Shown here piece by piece: positions 27,403 through 36,612 of a DNA stretch of 64,000 nt. Origin of the DNA: Methanosarcina sp. (GTDB taxonomy: Archaea; Halobacteriota; Methanosarcinia; Methanosarcinales; Methanosarcinaceae). The stretch spans positions 112,261 through 176,260 of the forward strand of contig NZ_JAQUVZ010000004.1 of the NCBI RefSeq assembly GCF_028693135.1, read 5' to 3'. The stretch's first letter is position 1. The number at the start of each line of letters is the position of its first letter. The notes below the pieces were generated by a model. The model made no database searches. It worked only from the letters and a program-made list of their open reading frames with translations, and had not been told where the DNA came from. The translations under genes were made by a program, and so were the position numbers.

Positions 27403-27535
27403 TGCCTTTCAGCGTTTTTTGATTTTAGCTGTTTTTTGGGCTCAGCCTGATAAATCTCTTTTAAATCGTTTTGATGCCTGAAAACAGGCTTCTGAGGCGG
27501 ATAGGTTAATGTAAGACAAAATCCAATACTGGGCT

Positions 27536-27976
27536 ATGCCGTCTCAAGGAAAAAAGTATGAGTATCTGGAACACACTGCAGATGTAAAGTTCCGGGCTTA
27601 TGGAAATACGCTGGAAGAGGTATTTGAAAACGCAGCTCTTGCTATGTTCAATGTTATAATTGACACCGGGAAGGTTTCAGGAGAGACGGCAAGAGATGTT
27701 TTCCTTAAGTCCCCTGATCTGGAATCTCTGCTTGTGGACTGGCTCTCTGAGCTTTTATATCTTTTTGAGGTCGATGAGGTTGTTTTCTGGAAATTCCGGG
27801 TAGAGGAAATCCGGAAAGAAGAAGGTGAATACTCAATAAAAGCCCTGGCAGCAGGTGAACAATACTATCCCGGAAGCCACCCCTTTGAAACTGAAATTAA
27901 AGCTGTCACTTATAATCAGCTGGAACTCGAGAAGACAGCCGATGGCTGGATGGCTCAGGTTGTTGTTGATATTTAA
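27536..27976 (+). CDS. archease
   Basis: 146 residues, full length for the family. It opens with YEYLEHTADVKFRAYG, which holds the conserved HTAD metal site, and continues with ALAMFNVIIDT and LLVDWLSELLYLFE. Archease speeds guanylylation and turnover of the RNA ligase RtcB and widens its substrate range. The rtcB gene is the next gene on the same strand, 575 bp away, so the pair is linked but probably has separate promoters. Confidence 0.95.
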   Translation: MPSQGKKYEYLEHTADVKFRAYGNTLEEVFENAALAMFNVIIDTGKVSGETARDVFLKSPDLESLLVDWLSELLYLFEVDEVVFWKFRVEEIRKEEGEYSIKALAAGEQYYPGSHPFETEIKAVTYNQLELEKTADGWMAQVVVDI

Positions 27977-27986
27977 GAATCAGTGT

Positions 27987-28064
27987 TTTTTGATTTCCTT
28001 ATGTATGGCTGGAATTTGTAGCTGCTTTTTGATTTTCCTATGCATGGATGGAGGATCTAGCTGC
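27987..28064. repeat. imperfect 39-bp tandem duplication
   Basis: Two adjacent copies of about 39 bp, each starting TTTTTGATTT and ending AGCTGC (27987-28025 and 28026-28064), differ at several positions. The second lies directly after the first, just beyond the archease stop codon. Confidence 0.7.
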
Positions 28065-28202
28065 TATGCATGACTCTCATATATGCCTCCTGTTTATTTC
28101 TACTATTTTGAGCCATACATATCTTCATGTACGTGAATTATTATCATTATCCTGAGCTATAAATCTGGAGTTAATTTTTATATTCTAAATTAACCTATGA
28201 CG

Positions 28203-28229
28203 CTTAACCGGTTAAGTGGGTTTAACCCA
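28203..28229. promoter_or_regulatory. two adjacent palindromes upstream of rtcB
   Basis: CTTAACCGGTTAAG (28203-28216) is a perfect 14-bp palindrome. It is followed without a gap by TGGGTTTAACCCA (28217-28229), a 6-bp inverted repeat around one base. The pair could be an operator for a dimeric regulator. The target gene is not clear. Confidence 0.4.
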
Positions 28230-28425
28230 GCCTAATTTAAGTTAACTCGCTATGTTAATTAAGTAATTCAATCAGGTTCTAACGGCTTGTTATTCTCGAG
28301 TTATACTCTTTCCAGGCATTTCGTAAAATGCTGGTCTTTAAAGCAGTCTGAATAATTGTATATTATTTGTGTTTCCAGATTAATTTGTAGATCATTAAGG
28401 AAACGTAAGGTAAATGAGTAATTTC

Positions 28426-28525
28426 AGGATTATATTCATATCAAGAGTATATTTATCAGGATTATATTCATATCGAGATTATATTCATATCGAGATTATA
28501 TTCATATCGAGATTATATTCATAAC
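28426..28525. repeat. 17-bp tandem repeat array upstream of rtcB
   Basis: About six units of GAGATTATATTCATATC or close variants (28426, a 15-nt degenerate unit at 28443, then 28458, 28475, 28492, 28509). The last three are nearly identical. There are no spacers. The array ends 26 bp before the rtcB ATG and is full of TATA-like sequence, so copy number could affect rtcB expression. Confidence 0.85.
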
Positions 28526-28551
28526 ACGTAAAGGAGTAGGGAGCATCAATT

Positions 28552-30054
28552 ATGGTAGAGAGTGAAGATATCGGTACTGAGGAATTGGGCACGGAAAGTG
28601 TACCTCGAGACATAAAAAGCATGGTTCTGAAGCTTTCCGATAACAGCTGGGAAATCCCGAGAGGGCACATTCCTAATATGAGGGTTCCGGGGCGCCTGTT
28701 TGTATCCGAAAATTTGCTTGGAGGCATCGATCCCGATACTATCGACCAGATTGCAAACGTGGCAACTCTTCCTGGCATTCAGAAATATTCAATGGCAATG
28801 CCTGATGCCCACCTGGGCTACGGTTTTGCTATAGGAGGCGTTGCAGCTTTTGATGCAGAGGAAGGAGTTATCAGTCCCGGTGGAGTGGGTTTTGATATAA
28901 ACTGCGGGGTGCGGTTAATCCGCACAAACCTTCAAAAAGAAGATGTAGTTCCTAAAATAAAAACGCTGGTTGACGAGCTGTTTAATAATGTACCTTCAGG
29001 TGTCGGATCCAAAAGCAGGTTCAGGGCTTCTGACCGGGAACTGGACAGTGTGTTTCTTGAGGGTGCAAAGTGGGCAGTAGAAGCCGGGTATGGTGTGGAA
29101 GCGGACGTGGAACACTGTGAGGGGAACGGCTGCCTGGAAGGAGCAGATATTTCTCATGTGAGCACAAAGGCAAGAGCCCGCGGAAAACCTCAGATAGGCA
29201 CTCTTGGAAGCGGCAACCACTTTCTTGAAGTCCAATATGTGGACGAGATTTATGACAGGGAAGCGGCTTCGGCCTTTGGGCTTGAAGAAGGCCAGGTTAC
29301 GGTAATGGTCCACTGCGGGTCAAGAGGTGCAGGGCATCAGATCTGTACGGACCACTTAAAAGAACTTTCTCAGGCTGTGAAAAAGTACGGGATTGAAATT
29401 CCGGACAAGCAGCTTGCATGTGCTCCGGCTCAGTCAAGGGAAGCACAGAACTATTTCAAAGCAATGCTCTGCGCTGCAAACTATGCCTGGGCAAACAGGC
29501 AGATGATCACTCACTGGACGCGTGAGTCTTTTGAAAAGGTATTTGGCAGGGATGCCGATGACCTGGGAATGAGCCTCCTGTATGATGTTGCTCATAACGT
29601 AGCAAAACTGGAAGAACATAACATTGACGGCAGGAAAAAAGAGGTTTACGTGCACAGAAAAGGGGCAACAAGAGCATTTCCCGCCGGACACCCTGAAGTT
29701 CCAGCCGCATACAGGGATGTGGGACAGCCGGTTTTAATTCCTGGAAGCATGGGGACGCCTTCTTTCATACTCTGCGGTGCAAAAGAGGCCATGAACGTTT
29801 CTTTCGGAAGTGCCTGCCATGGAGCCGGGAGGATTATGAGCAGGGCACACGCAAAGAAAGAGTTCCACGGGCAAAGCATAAAAGATAACCTTGAAGCTCA
29901 GGGAATAACTGTAAGGGCAACTCACCCCTCCGTAATTGCGGAAGAAGCTCCTGGCGTGTACAAGTCTAGCAGTGAAGTCGTAAATGTTGTCCACGAGCTT
30001 GGTATTGCCCGCAAGGTTGCAAGAGTTATCCCGATCGGGGTCGCAAAAGGTTAA
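28552..30054 (+). CDS. rtcB: RNA-splicing ligase RtcB
   Basis: A 500-residue RtcB without intein. Metal-binding and catalytic segments are intact: [10 protein letters not shown] (Asp and Cys ligands), [21 protein letters not shown], and [12 protein letters not shown] with the histidine that is guanylylated. It joins 2',3'-cyclic phosphate and 5'-OH RNA ends, chiefly tRNA exons after intron removal. It is slightly longer at the N-terminus than many archaeal homologues. The start is fixed by GGAG upstream of the ATG. Archease is encoded just upstream. Confidence 0.97.
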   Translation: MVESEDIGTEELGTESVPRDIKSMVLKLSDNSWEIPRGHIPNMRVPGRLFVSENLLGGIDPDTIDQIANVATLPGIQKYSMAMPDAHLGYGFAIGGVAAFDAEEGVISPGGVGFDINCGVRLIRTNLQKEDVVPKIKTLVDELFNNVPSGVGSKSRFRASDRELDSVFLEGAKWAVEAGYGVEADVEHCEGNGCLEGADISHVSTKARARGKPQIGTLGSGNHFLEVQYVDEIYDREAASAFGLEEGQVTVMVHCGSRGAGHQICTDHLKELSQAVKKYGIEIPDKQLACAPAQSREAQNYFKAMLCAANYAWANRQMITHWTRESFEKVFGRDADDLGMSLLYDVAHNVAKLEEHNIDGRKKEVYVHRKGATRAFPAGHPEVPAAYRDVGQPVLIPGSMGTPSFILCGAKEAMNVSFGSACHGAGRIMSRAHAKKEFHGQSIKDNLEAQGITVRATHPSVIAEEAPGVYKSSSEVVNVVHELGIARKVARVIPIGVAKG

Positions 30055-30171
30055 ATTGGCAGAAATTTAACCTTCTTTTTCTTTAATTTTTTCTGATTCT
30101 TTGAGCAGCCTTTTTTCTCAGGAGCTTTATTCTTTTGAAATGAAATCAGATTCTATTAATTCTTCTACTCT

Positions 30172-31257
30172 TTATAAGTCGGAGCTGTCTTCAAATTCAT
30201 GTTCCTTATAAAAACTGAACACTATCATACTTGAATATGAAGAAGTTACAAAAGCTGTACGGTTTTCTCTGAATATATTTGAAAAATATTCGACAAGGTT
30301 CTGGATAACCTTTTCATTTTTGAAATCATGATAGATGGTTACTGATTCTTTTCCTGGTTCAAGACATATTTCTATATTCTTTACGAGCTGGGTTGCCAGG
30401 TACATCTTCCTGAAGTAAATCAGTAAATCGGGAAGAGACATTTCGCTTATTGATTGTTTACACAGGCGTTCCAGTATCTTTGTCGGGTTTGGGACCTCTC
30501 CAGCTGCAAAAGTTTCGAACTGGCTTCTGTGCAAAGTCACAAGGTTGTACCTTTCAACATTGTATGTATACATTAGCTGGGTCCAGAACTCTGTATTATC
30601 GTCAAGTTCTCTGCATATAATGTCAAGGTAACCAAAGTGTTTTCGGATCCCTGGCATGGTCTCATTAAGAGAGACCGAGAGGTTCTTTTTGAATGAGATC
30701 TGGGTTGAATTTGCCCGTCTGAAAATGTGTTCCACATCCAGTTGTTTCCATCTGGCCAGAAAATGGGCTATAAGCTGGGCAAAAAAATCTCTGCTGTTTA
30801 CAGTGGCATTGGAAAGAAGTATAAGGGCAGACTCAGGATTGCGGATATCCTCACACTTGATTGATGTTCTGATTGTCCATTGATAGTTTCTGGAAATCCG
30901 GTTAAGGTAGTCCTCGAGTTCTCTCATATCACTAATTTCAAAAGGATTGATGAGCTCATTAACCAGCTCTCCATCCGTAAGCCTTCCTTTTGTATATCTG
31001 AAAAGCCAATCGAGCATTGTATTATTTATAATGACATTTTCCCCGTTCTTGATTGTGTCACTCAGTTCTTCTTTTGCGGGGGTTTCTTTCAAAAAATTAA
31101 TTGCTTCGTCAATGCTTTTATGATACGTAAGTGCTGTATCTGCAATTTCAATTGTGTCCCTGACTGCGGCGCTAAGATTCCCGTCATTGGCGTCCAGAAG
31201 GGGCTGCAACTTTTTAAGGTACTTATCATCAAGGGATATATTTTTTCTGATCAGCAT
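30172..31257 (-). CDS. ribbon-helix-helix-like regulator with a large C-terminal domain (hypothetical)
   Basis: 361 residues from the chosen ATG. The first 45 residues (MLIRKNISLDDKYLKKLQPL, then NLSAAVRDTIEIAD) have the pattern of a ribbon-helix-helix DNA-binding domain. The remaining 310 residues are mainly helical with a final beta-rich part (KESVTIYHDFKNEK ... YSSMIVFSFYKEH); I do not recognise them. The ATG at 31257 is preferred because GGTGA lies 5 bases upstream; a TTG four codons earlier is the alternative. The gene stands alone between rtcB and the mtr operon. A transcriptional regulator is the likeliest role, but the target is unknown. Confidence 0.6.
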   Translation of the reverse strand: MLIRKNISLDDKYLKKLQPLLDANDGNLSAAVRDTIEIADTALTYHKSIDEAINFLKETPAKEELSDTIKNGENVIINNTMLDWLFRYTKGRLTDGELVNELINPFEISDMRELEDYLNRISRNYQWTIRTSIKCEDIRNPESALILLSNATVNSRDFFAQLIAHFLARWKQLDVEHIFRRANSTQISFKKNLSVSLNETMPGIRKHFGYLDIICRELDDNTEFWTQLMYTYNVERYNLVTLHRSQFETFAAGEVPNPTKILERLCKQSISEMSLPDLLIYFRKMYLATQLVKNIEICLEPGKESVTIYHDFKNEKVIQNLVEYFSNIFRENRTAFVTSSYSSMIVFSFYKEHEFEDSSDL

Positions 31258-32006
31258 ATTTTCACCCAAGATGGTCTAGCTTTCCGGTCCTTTATGCTAC
31301 GATCCATAATTTATACCCCGATATTAATGACTTTTTTATCTCTTCCGGCTAAAAACATAACAAATTTATTTTATCAAATGACCCTTATCCCTTTAAAAAC
31401 TAAAAATATTTATCAGTGGTTTATATACTGGTAAGTACTACCGAATATTAAATCTTTCTGTTTAGTGCCATTTTTTGAGAATTTTTGTAATTTTATATTA
31501 TTCTTCAGGATGGTCAATTCATCTGCAGTTACATATAATATTCTCTGTTTATAACTTCTTGCAAATTCATCTGACTCCTAATTTTCTGTTTATTCCCTTA
31601 TGGGCTGCATCAGGCAGTACTTTCCGCCCATGTGCTAAAGTGAGACAGTGACAACGTATCTAAAACAGATAATATCAGTTCACAATTCTTTATATATATA
31701 TGTAAAACAGTGTACGACATGTAAATTAAATAAATTAGTATGTGAATGGGGCTCGAATGGCCTTGAAAATCAGGTTGCTGATTTCCTATGTGCTCACAGT
31801 TTATATGTCTTTGTTGTCCTCTCCAGTTTCGAAAGACATTGGTTAACTCTGACAAATGGTGAGTCTGGAAATGGATTTGTATGTCTTCTGATTGGGCGGG
31901 GGGTTTTTATGGACACTCAGTCAGGTCGTTACATTTCCTTAATAATCTGATCTTCTACAGGGGCTATTTGTTCTTCCTAAAAAGCGAGTTGGGAGTGGAT
32001 TCATCG

Positions 32007-32046
32007 TACCTGGCAGGCTCTTTATAATTCCAGTCTGCCGGGTACT
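32007..32046 (+). ncRNA. strong plus-strand hairpin, possible end of a small RNA
   Basis: GTACCTGGCAGGC (32007-32019) pairs over 13 bp with GTCTGCCGGGTAC (32034-32046), with a 14-nt loop. Two of the pairs are G-U only when read on the plus strand, which favours plus-strand RNA. A TATA-like run near 31692 could be the promoter. No coding frame explains it. Confidence 0.3.
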
Positions 32047-32293
32047 TTCCTTCTAAAAAACAATCTGAAAATACCAAAATTTCTTTAAGATCTATACTTT
32101 TTCTTCATTTTTTTTCAGCTCTTTTCTTCAATTTTTTTCCTCAGCTTTTTTTCTGGTGCATGGCTTCCAAATTATGGAACTAAAACCGGGCTTTGAAATC
32201 AATATTGTTCAAAGAGTTCTGGCAAAACAAAGAGTTCTCATAAAAATTAGTGTACATTCACTCTTTAGCTAATCTCAAAAGAATTTATGAACC

Positions 32294-32364
32294 ACGGAAA
32301 GCACGGAAAGCATGGAATAAAGGAATTAAGGGCACAATTCTTCCATGCTTTCCATGTTTTCCGT
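32294..32364. repeat. 24-bp inverted repeat
   Basis: The arms at 32294-32317 and 32341-32364 match in 22 of 24 positions as an inverted repeat. Each arm has an internal GGAAAGCA-type period. The 23-bp centre also contains GGAATT/AATTC complementarity. It could be a dispersed palindromic element or a long hairpin RNA. Confidence 0.7.
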
Positions 32365-32506
32365 TGTTAATCTTTCACTCAAGATTAGTGAAAAAAATTT
32401 TCGTCCTTGACTATAAGGTTGAGAAAACTAATGCTGAGAAAAACTAATGGTGAAAAAAAATGGCACTGAGAATAATTACGGGAGAATTAATTATATAAAA
32501 ATTTCC

Positions 32507-32550
32507 GGTAATGCAAAAAAAGAAAAAGCAAAGAGAAAATGCCTCTTTGC
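32507..32550 (-). terminator. terminator of the mtr operon
   Basis: The perfect 8-bp stem GCAAAGAG/CTCTTTGC (32528-32535 with 32543-32550, 7-nt loop) lies about 37 bp beyond the mtrH stop. On the minus strand it is followed directly by TTTTTCTTTTTTTGC. It is the clearest terminator in the window. Confidence 0.8.
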
Positions 32551-32586
32551 TTCCGGATCTCGCGACCCATTTAATAATTTTTGAAC

Positions 32587-33537
32587 TTACGTCAGTTTGG
32601 TGACCGGGTGGTTGTCCAGGTCTGCTATCTCGACGCCAAGTTCCTTTGCGGTTTCGCCGAGCATGATGTCTACCATGGCGACAGCAGGGAAAATCTGGTT
32701 GACGTTCTCGATAGGACCGTAGAGCAGGAAGTCAGAACCTGCTATCTGGGCTACGAGGTTGGTACCAATGTCCGTAGGCATGTAGATTGCCTTGGGGTCA
32801 GGCTGGGTTTTCTTGAATTTCCGGAGCCAGTCCCATGCGGATGCCATGTTGTGGTATCCACCGCCGACAGGCAGGCCGAGCTTGCCCTTGATGGTCGGGA
32901 TAGAGCGGATTGTTGCGCCTGATCCAGCGCCAAGGGGCATTGCAGCAACGTCGACAAGAGGAATCTTGATTCCACATTCCTTAGCGACCTGAAGCATACC
33001 CTTTGTCTGCCCGGAACCACCGACTTCAAGGATATCCATTTTCCCTTTTACGGTTGGGTCGGTTGCGTTAAAAGCCAGAACTATTGCGGCTTCCACAGCG
33101 CTCTCTGCGAGCACGTCCATTTCTGCCTGTTCAATACTTGCGTTGATGGAGTTGTGGATTGCCCTGTTTGCAACTCCGATTTCAGTACAGTACTTGGCTG
33201 CAAATGCACGCACATCTCCGGCTGAGGAGTCGATCAGGAAGGGAGTCCTGTCATCGATCCCAACGAACCAGTCGATGTAGTTCTTGATTGCTTCGGGGGT
33301 TTCCCCTACTATCTGGTTTACATAGGGGTTTCCTGTGGCGTCGCTCATTGACACCTGTGTGTTCCACAGAGTTTCTGCAGCGGCTTTGTCAAAGAGACCT
33401 TTGTCCTCATCGGTCACGATCTTGTGCCTTGCATAGAACATGGTACTGACTAACACGGTTGGGTTTTCGCCCGGCTGTCCGCCGAACTTAACTCCACCTA
33501 TTTCGTAAACTTCCTGTTTCTTGTCAAACTTGAACAT
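32587..33537 (-). CDS. mtrH: methyl-H4MPT:coenzyme M methyltransferase subunit H
   Basis: A 316-residue soluble subunit with a TIM-barrel methyltransferase layout (PFLIDSSAGDVRAFA, ILEVGGSGQTKGML, GLPVGGGYHNMASAW). MtrH moves the methyl group from methyl-tetrahydro(sarcino)pterin to the cobalamin carried by MtrA. It is the last gene of mtrEDCBAFGH, 12 bp after mtrG, and is followed by a strong terminator. Soluble MtrH-like proteins also occur in methylamine systems, but this position settles the identity. Confidence 0.97.
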   Translation of the reverse strand: MFKFDKKQEVYEIGGVKFGGQPGENPTVLVSTMFYARHKIVTDEDKGLFDKAAAETLWNTQVSMSDATGNPYVNQIVGETPEAIKNYIDWFVGIDDRTPFLIDSSAGDVRAFAAKYCTEIGVANRAIHNSINASIEQAEMDVLAESAVEAAIVLAFNATDPTVKGKMDILEVGGSGQTKGMLQVAKECGIKIPLVDVAAMPLGAGSGATIRSIPTIKGKLGLPVGGGYHNMASAWDWLRKFKKTQPDPKAIYMPTDIGTNLVAQIAGSDFLLYGPIENVNQIFPAVAMVDIMLGETAKELGVEIADLDNHPVTKLT

Positions 33538-33549
33538 TTTGATCCCTCA

Positions 33550-33771
33550 TTATATTGCAAACATTGATGATACCGAGACATAGATCAGGAAGAGAAGCAG
33601 TCCTATCACTGCGCCGTACAGAATTCCGATGTCTCTTCCTACCTTCTTTCCGATTCTCTGTGCAACTTCACTGTTGACAAACTCAACCTTTTCATCGATC
33701 TTTTCGAGCCTTTTCATTACTTCGTTAAACTCGTCTGGATCTACAAACGCTGCTGGTGCTTTTCCTTCCAT
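33550..33771 (-). CDS. mtrG: methyltransferase subunit G
   Basis: 73 residues from the ATG at 33771, which has GAGGTGAAACT in front. The N-terminal 45 residues form a charged helix (EFNEVMKRLEKIDEKVEFVN). One C-terminal membrane segment follows (GILYGAVIGLLLFLIYVSV). It is a small anchoring subunit of the Mtr complex whose exact role is not settled. A TTG five codons upstream is the alternative start. Confidence 0.93.
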   Translation of the reverse strand: MEGKAPAAFVDPDEFNEVMKRLEKIDEKVEFVNSEVAQRIGKKVGRDIGILYGAVIGLLLFLIYVSVSSMFAI

Positions 33772-33788
33772 AGTTTCACCTCTCAAGC

Positions 33789-34007
33789 TTAGAGACCGAC
33801 CATTAACGGGAGTATAATCACCATCAGCAGTGCAAAGAGGAAGCCTCCTGCAAAGCCAATCATTCCGGTGGACATTACCCCGGAATCCAGCTTCTGGTTC
33901 CTCGCAATCAGTTGTGCTCTGTACCGAATGCTCTCAACAGTAGCGTCAATTGCACCCATCTGAGGGTTGAGCACCATTGGCACTCCGTTTCCGTATTCTT
34001 CTGCCAT
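33789..34007 (-). CDS. mtrF: methyltransferase subunit F
   Basis: A 72-residue protein with one C-terminal membrane helix ([20 protein letters not shown]). Its soluble part resembles the C-terminal part of MtrA ([17 protein letters not shown]). In some methanogens MtrF is fused to MtrA-like sequence; here it is free-standing. It lies 5 bp after mtrA and 17 bp before mtrG. Confidence 0.93.
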   Translation of the reverse strand: MAEEYGNGVPMVLNPQMGAIDATVESIRYRAQLIARNQKLDSGVMSTGMIGFAGGFLFALLMVIILPLMVGL

Positions 34008-34012
34008 TCTCC

Positions 34013-34732
34013 TTACCTCCCGAGCAGTAATAACCCAAGCAGGGATATGGTTATTGTCAACCCGATCATGGCACCTTCGACCTTTCCTGCATGAATCCCT
34101 GAGTGGAACTTGTTCAAGTTTCCTATGTCAAGCATCCGGGCTTCAATGCCTTTTAGCCTGCTGCGGATGACTGCAATCTCACCGGAAACCGGCCTGACGA
34201 CTCCTACATCTTCTTCTTCTTCTCCCTCTTCTATTACCACAACCATTGGTTCTGCATCAAGGGCACCAGGGTCCTTTGATACAAGTTCCCTTACCTTGGC
34301 TGTGATTGCACCCATATCTTCTGTGTTCAGCAGGTCTACGGTCTGGACCTGCTGCTGGAAGCGGGCAATTACCTCCTCGTTCAGGTTTTCCACATACGGG
34401 ATAGCACCTACTGCACCTACAATTCTGTGGTCTTTTACACCATTTGCATGGACAGCAAGCATTGCCTGTCCTGTAACGTGCCCTTTGACTTCAGCTCCTG
34501 TTACAACCAGGAACCTGATATTGGGGTTTGCAATTACGTCGGCAACGACCTTCTCTATGCCCAGGTTTTCGGTTTTACAGGACCCCGTAATTGCTGCTCC
34601 TGCATCGAGAATAGGCTTTCCGGGGAGGTGTGACGCACAGGTAATGACTGCAACACAGCTCTTTACATCGCCTATTTCATACTCTCCTTTCAGGATGGGC
34701 CATCCAGGTGCTGGTTCTCTTTTATTTACCAT
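34013..34732 (-). CDS. mtrA: methyltransferase subunit A, corrinoid-carrying
   Basis: A 239-residue protein. The cobalamin-binding domain (about 1-165) includes [10 protein letters not shown], with H85 at the position of the lower-axial histidine ligand. An acidic linker follows ([10 protein letters not shown], about 172-181). A C-terminal membrane helix ([17 protein letters not shown]) anchors it. MtrA carries the methyl group between MtrH and coenzyme M. The start follows mtrB almost directly. Confidence 0.97.
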   Translation of the reverse strand: MVNKREPAPGWPILKGEYEIGDVKSCVAVITCASHLPGKPILDAGAAITGSCKTENLGIEKVVADVIANPNIRFLVVTGAEVKGHVTGQAMLAVHANGVKDHRIVGAVGAIPYVENLNEEVIARFQQQVQTVDLLNTEDMGAITAKVRELVSKDPGALDAEPMVVVIEEGEEEEDVGVVRPVSGEIAVIRSRLKGIEARMLDIGNLNKFHSGIHAGKVEGAMIGLTITISLLGLLLLGR

Positions 34733-34733
34733 T

Positions 34734-35060
34734 TTACATACCTCCCTCGATCAGTCTCTGTATGAATATGATCAGGGCAAGCAGTCCGCTGAAGGCAAGA
34801 CCTACAACGACTCCGTAGAAAGAGTTCCCATAAATTCCTGCCATATAGGAGGTGTTCTCACGGCCGGGCCATGAGTTCAGGAGCGGTTTGCTGGGTGAAA
34901 GCGAGTTCATTAGGTCCTCTGCAACCCCATCAAGTTTGTCCAGCCTCTCAAAGACAGGTTCCATGGAATAGAGAATAGAGTCTGCCCTTTCTTCTGCTAC
35001 AGTTGCAGTGTCAGGGTCCAGGACCAGATGTACTTCGGGAGCTATGCGAATTATGCTCAT
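34734..35060 (-). CDS. mtrB: methyltransferase subunit B
   Basis: A 108-residue subunit with an N-terminal soluble part ([20 protein letters not shown]) and one C-terminal membrane segment ([20 protein letters not shown]). Its start overlaps the mtrC stop by 4 bases, so the two are translationally coupled. It is a structural partner of MtrA and the membrane module. Confidence 0.95.
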   Translation of the reverse strand: MSIIRIAPEVHLVLDPDTATVAEERADSILYSMEPVFERLDKLDGVAEDLMNSLSPSKPLLNSWPGRENTSYMAGIYGNSFYGVVVGLAFSGLLALIIFIQRLIEGGM

Positions 35061-35860
35061 TCTAATTCCTCCGCACTTGGCAGCAGCCCGGTTCCAACAA
35101 CAGAGAATGCATCTCTCTTGACAAGCTCATAGTACTTCATAAAGGCAAAAGCCCAGATAACAAGTCCTACAAAGATGTTTAATCCGGCTGCCATCAATCC
35201 TTCATGGAGTGAAGACGCAAAACCTGTAATTACCACTGCGATGGCTGCCTTTTCAACAGCTAACATCAGAGTTCTGTCCTGTTTCTCATCAGGACCGAGG
35301 TTAGCATTGAAGGGGTGAAGGATTCCCATACCTCCTATGATAAAGATCAGTGCAATGTATCCATTGGCGACCACGTTTTGAACGACATCAGCGTAATTAA
35401 ATGTTCCTGCAATGACAACGCTTAATCCGATAATTGCCAGGGTTCCTGCACCTGCAATTTCCACCATCGCCTGTTCCATTATAGGGATGCCCATTCCTAT
35501 TACTTTGTTTGCGAGGACACCAATTACGGCACCTATTATCGCTGCGGCAATGAAGGACACTATGGGTCCTGCAATACCTCCAACGGAAAGCCCGAACAGG
35601 GCGGCTACAATACCCATACCAAGGGCGATCATACCAATGGATGGAACCCCGGTACCAAGCCCATAGCTTGCAACACGACGAACCGCATCAGCACCCCATA
35701 CAATGGCGCAGATTGCTCCAAGTCCTCCAAAGAAGGAAAATGCTGGAGGCATGAAATGGCCCAGGTAAATCCCTGCAAGGCCGCCGACTGCACCAATAGC
35801 CATTATTGTTTGTTGAGGATAAGCGGCTGTGGCTCCTCCTCCTGCTCCACCTGCAGACAT
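35057..35860 (-). CDS. mtrC: methyltransferase subunit C
   Basis: A 267-residue integral membrane subunit. The ATG at 35860 is used because GGAGGT lies upstream and the family N-terminus ([20 protein letters not shown]) begins there; the open frame extends 34 codons further into mtrD and is not coding. It has multiple Gly/Ala-rich helices. With MtrD and MtrE it forms the membrane module that couples methyl transfer to sodium export. Confidence 0.95.
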   Translation of the reverse strand: MSAGGAGGGATAAYPQQTIMAIGAVGGLAGIYLGHFMPPAFSFFGGLGAICAIVWGADAVRRVASYGLGTGVPSIGMIALGMGIVAALFGLSVGGIAGPIVSFIAAAIIGAVIGVLANKVIGMGIPIMEQAMVEIAGAGTLAIIGLSVVIAGTFNYADVVQNVVANGYIALIFIIGGMGILHPFNANLGPDEKQDRTLMLAVEKAAIAVVITGFASSLHEGLMAAGLNIFVGLVIWAFAFMKYYELVKRDAFSVVGTGLLPSAEELE

Positions 35861-35862
35861 TT

Positions 35863-36612
35863 TTAGATACCTCCGAGCTGTGAAATTGCGATTACTGCCA
35901 CGATGGCACATAATATCGTTGCTACAAAGGAAGACATTACAGCTTTTGGCCACTTCTTCCACTTAGGGTCGTGGAACCCTTCGATTGTACCTCCAATGTT
36001 ATAGGAGGGTATCACAGCGTTCACGAAGAAGATGCCTATTGCGAACATTGCAGCAATTCCTACAAGTTCATTCCCTGTAACCGAAGAGCTTGCGCTCGCA
36101 GCGAGACCTGCAGTAACACCCACTTCTATAAGAGAATAATATATGAGAGCTCCGCCGATTCCACCAAGGCAGCCGCCAATAACACCACTGACGAAAGAGA
36201 CTGTTGGAAGTCCGTGCCCCTCAGTACCCTGGGATACATACAGATCCTGTCTGTATTTTGTAATAGGGTCGACTTTTACCTTTGCTGAGGAAGGCACACA
36301 GCCCACACCATAGACGTAAACCCAGGTTCCGACGATCATGGTTACAGAAATCATGATCATTGCCCCTACTGCACCTGAGGCAAGAATAAGGGGGAGATCC
36401 TTTGTCACGTTCATCATGAACCCTGCACTGACAAGCCCTGTCAGGCCTGCTCCGGCTGCCAGTTGTACGGTACCAGTACCGATACCAGTTGCCTGAGCCA
36501 TAGCTGCAGGTGCGCCACCTACAGGTACAAAGTGGACACTCCAGGAGATAAGGACGCCACCAACTACAATGAATACCATCCAAAGGATGTTAGCCATAAG
36601 AGCGTCAATCAT
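35863..36612 (-). CDS. mtrD: methyltransferase subunit D
   Basis: A 249-residue integral membrane subunit with the long Gly/Ala-rich helices of the family (SGAVGAMIMISVTMIVGTWV, GVIGGCLGGIGGALIYY). A polar loop, SSAKVKVDPITKYRQDLYVS, lies between them. It is part of the sodium-translocating module. Its start overlaps the mtrE stop by 4 bases and its stop is 2 bp before mtrC. Confidence 0.96.
   Translation of the reverse strand: MIDALMANILWMVFIVVGGVLISWSVHFVPVGGAPAAMAQATGIGTGTVQLAAGAGLTGLVSAGFMMNVTKDLPLILASGAVGAMIMISVTMIVGTWVYVYGVGCVPSSAKVKVDPITKYRQDLYVSQGTEGHGLPTVSFVSGVIGGCLGGIGGALIYYSLIEVGVTAGLAASASSSVTGNELVGIAAMFAIGIFFVNAVIPSYNIGGTIEGFHDPKWKKWPKAVMSSFVATILCAIVAVIAISQLGGI

Larger units (their letters stand above)
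27977..28551. promoter_or_regulatory. repeat-rich leader between archease and rtcB
   Basis: 575 bp with no gene. It contains an imperfect tandem duplication of about 39 bp (27987-28064), two adjacent palindromes (28203-28229) and a 17-bp tandem array (28426-28525) ending 26 bp before the rtcB start. GGAG at about 28539-28542 is the rtcB ribosome binding site. Confidence 0.6.
31258..32586. other. 1.3-kb gene-poor region before the mtr operon end
   Basis: No convincing gene is seen. It contains a TATA-like run near 31692, a plus-strand hairpin with a 13-bp stem (32007-32046), a 24-bp inverted repeat (32294-32364) and the mtr terminator (32507-32550). Plus-strand frames at 31648-31950 and 32250-32447 lack ribosome binding sites and family features. 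Confidence 0.55.

Noticed and set aside
28426..28525. Possible CRISPR array
   Set aside because: The units are contiguous with no spacers. The same applies to the arrays at 3457 and 54683. No cas genes are present.
28552..30054. Intein in RtcB
   Set aside because: The protein is 500 residues, close to normal length, with uninterrupted catalytic motifs.
31648..31950. 100-codon plus-strand frame
   Set aside because: It has no ribosome binding site, an unusual composition and no family pattern. It lies in an AT-rich gene-free region.
32581..32922. Plus-strand frame opposite mtrH
   Set aside because: It is a shadow of the well-supported mtrH gene on the other strand.
35861..35962. N-terminal extension of mtrC
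   Set aside because: It overlaps mtrD. The ATG at 35860 has a strong GGAGGT site and gives the normal MtrC N-terminus.
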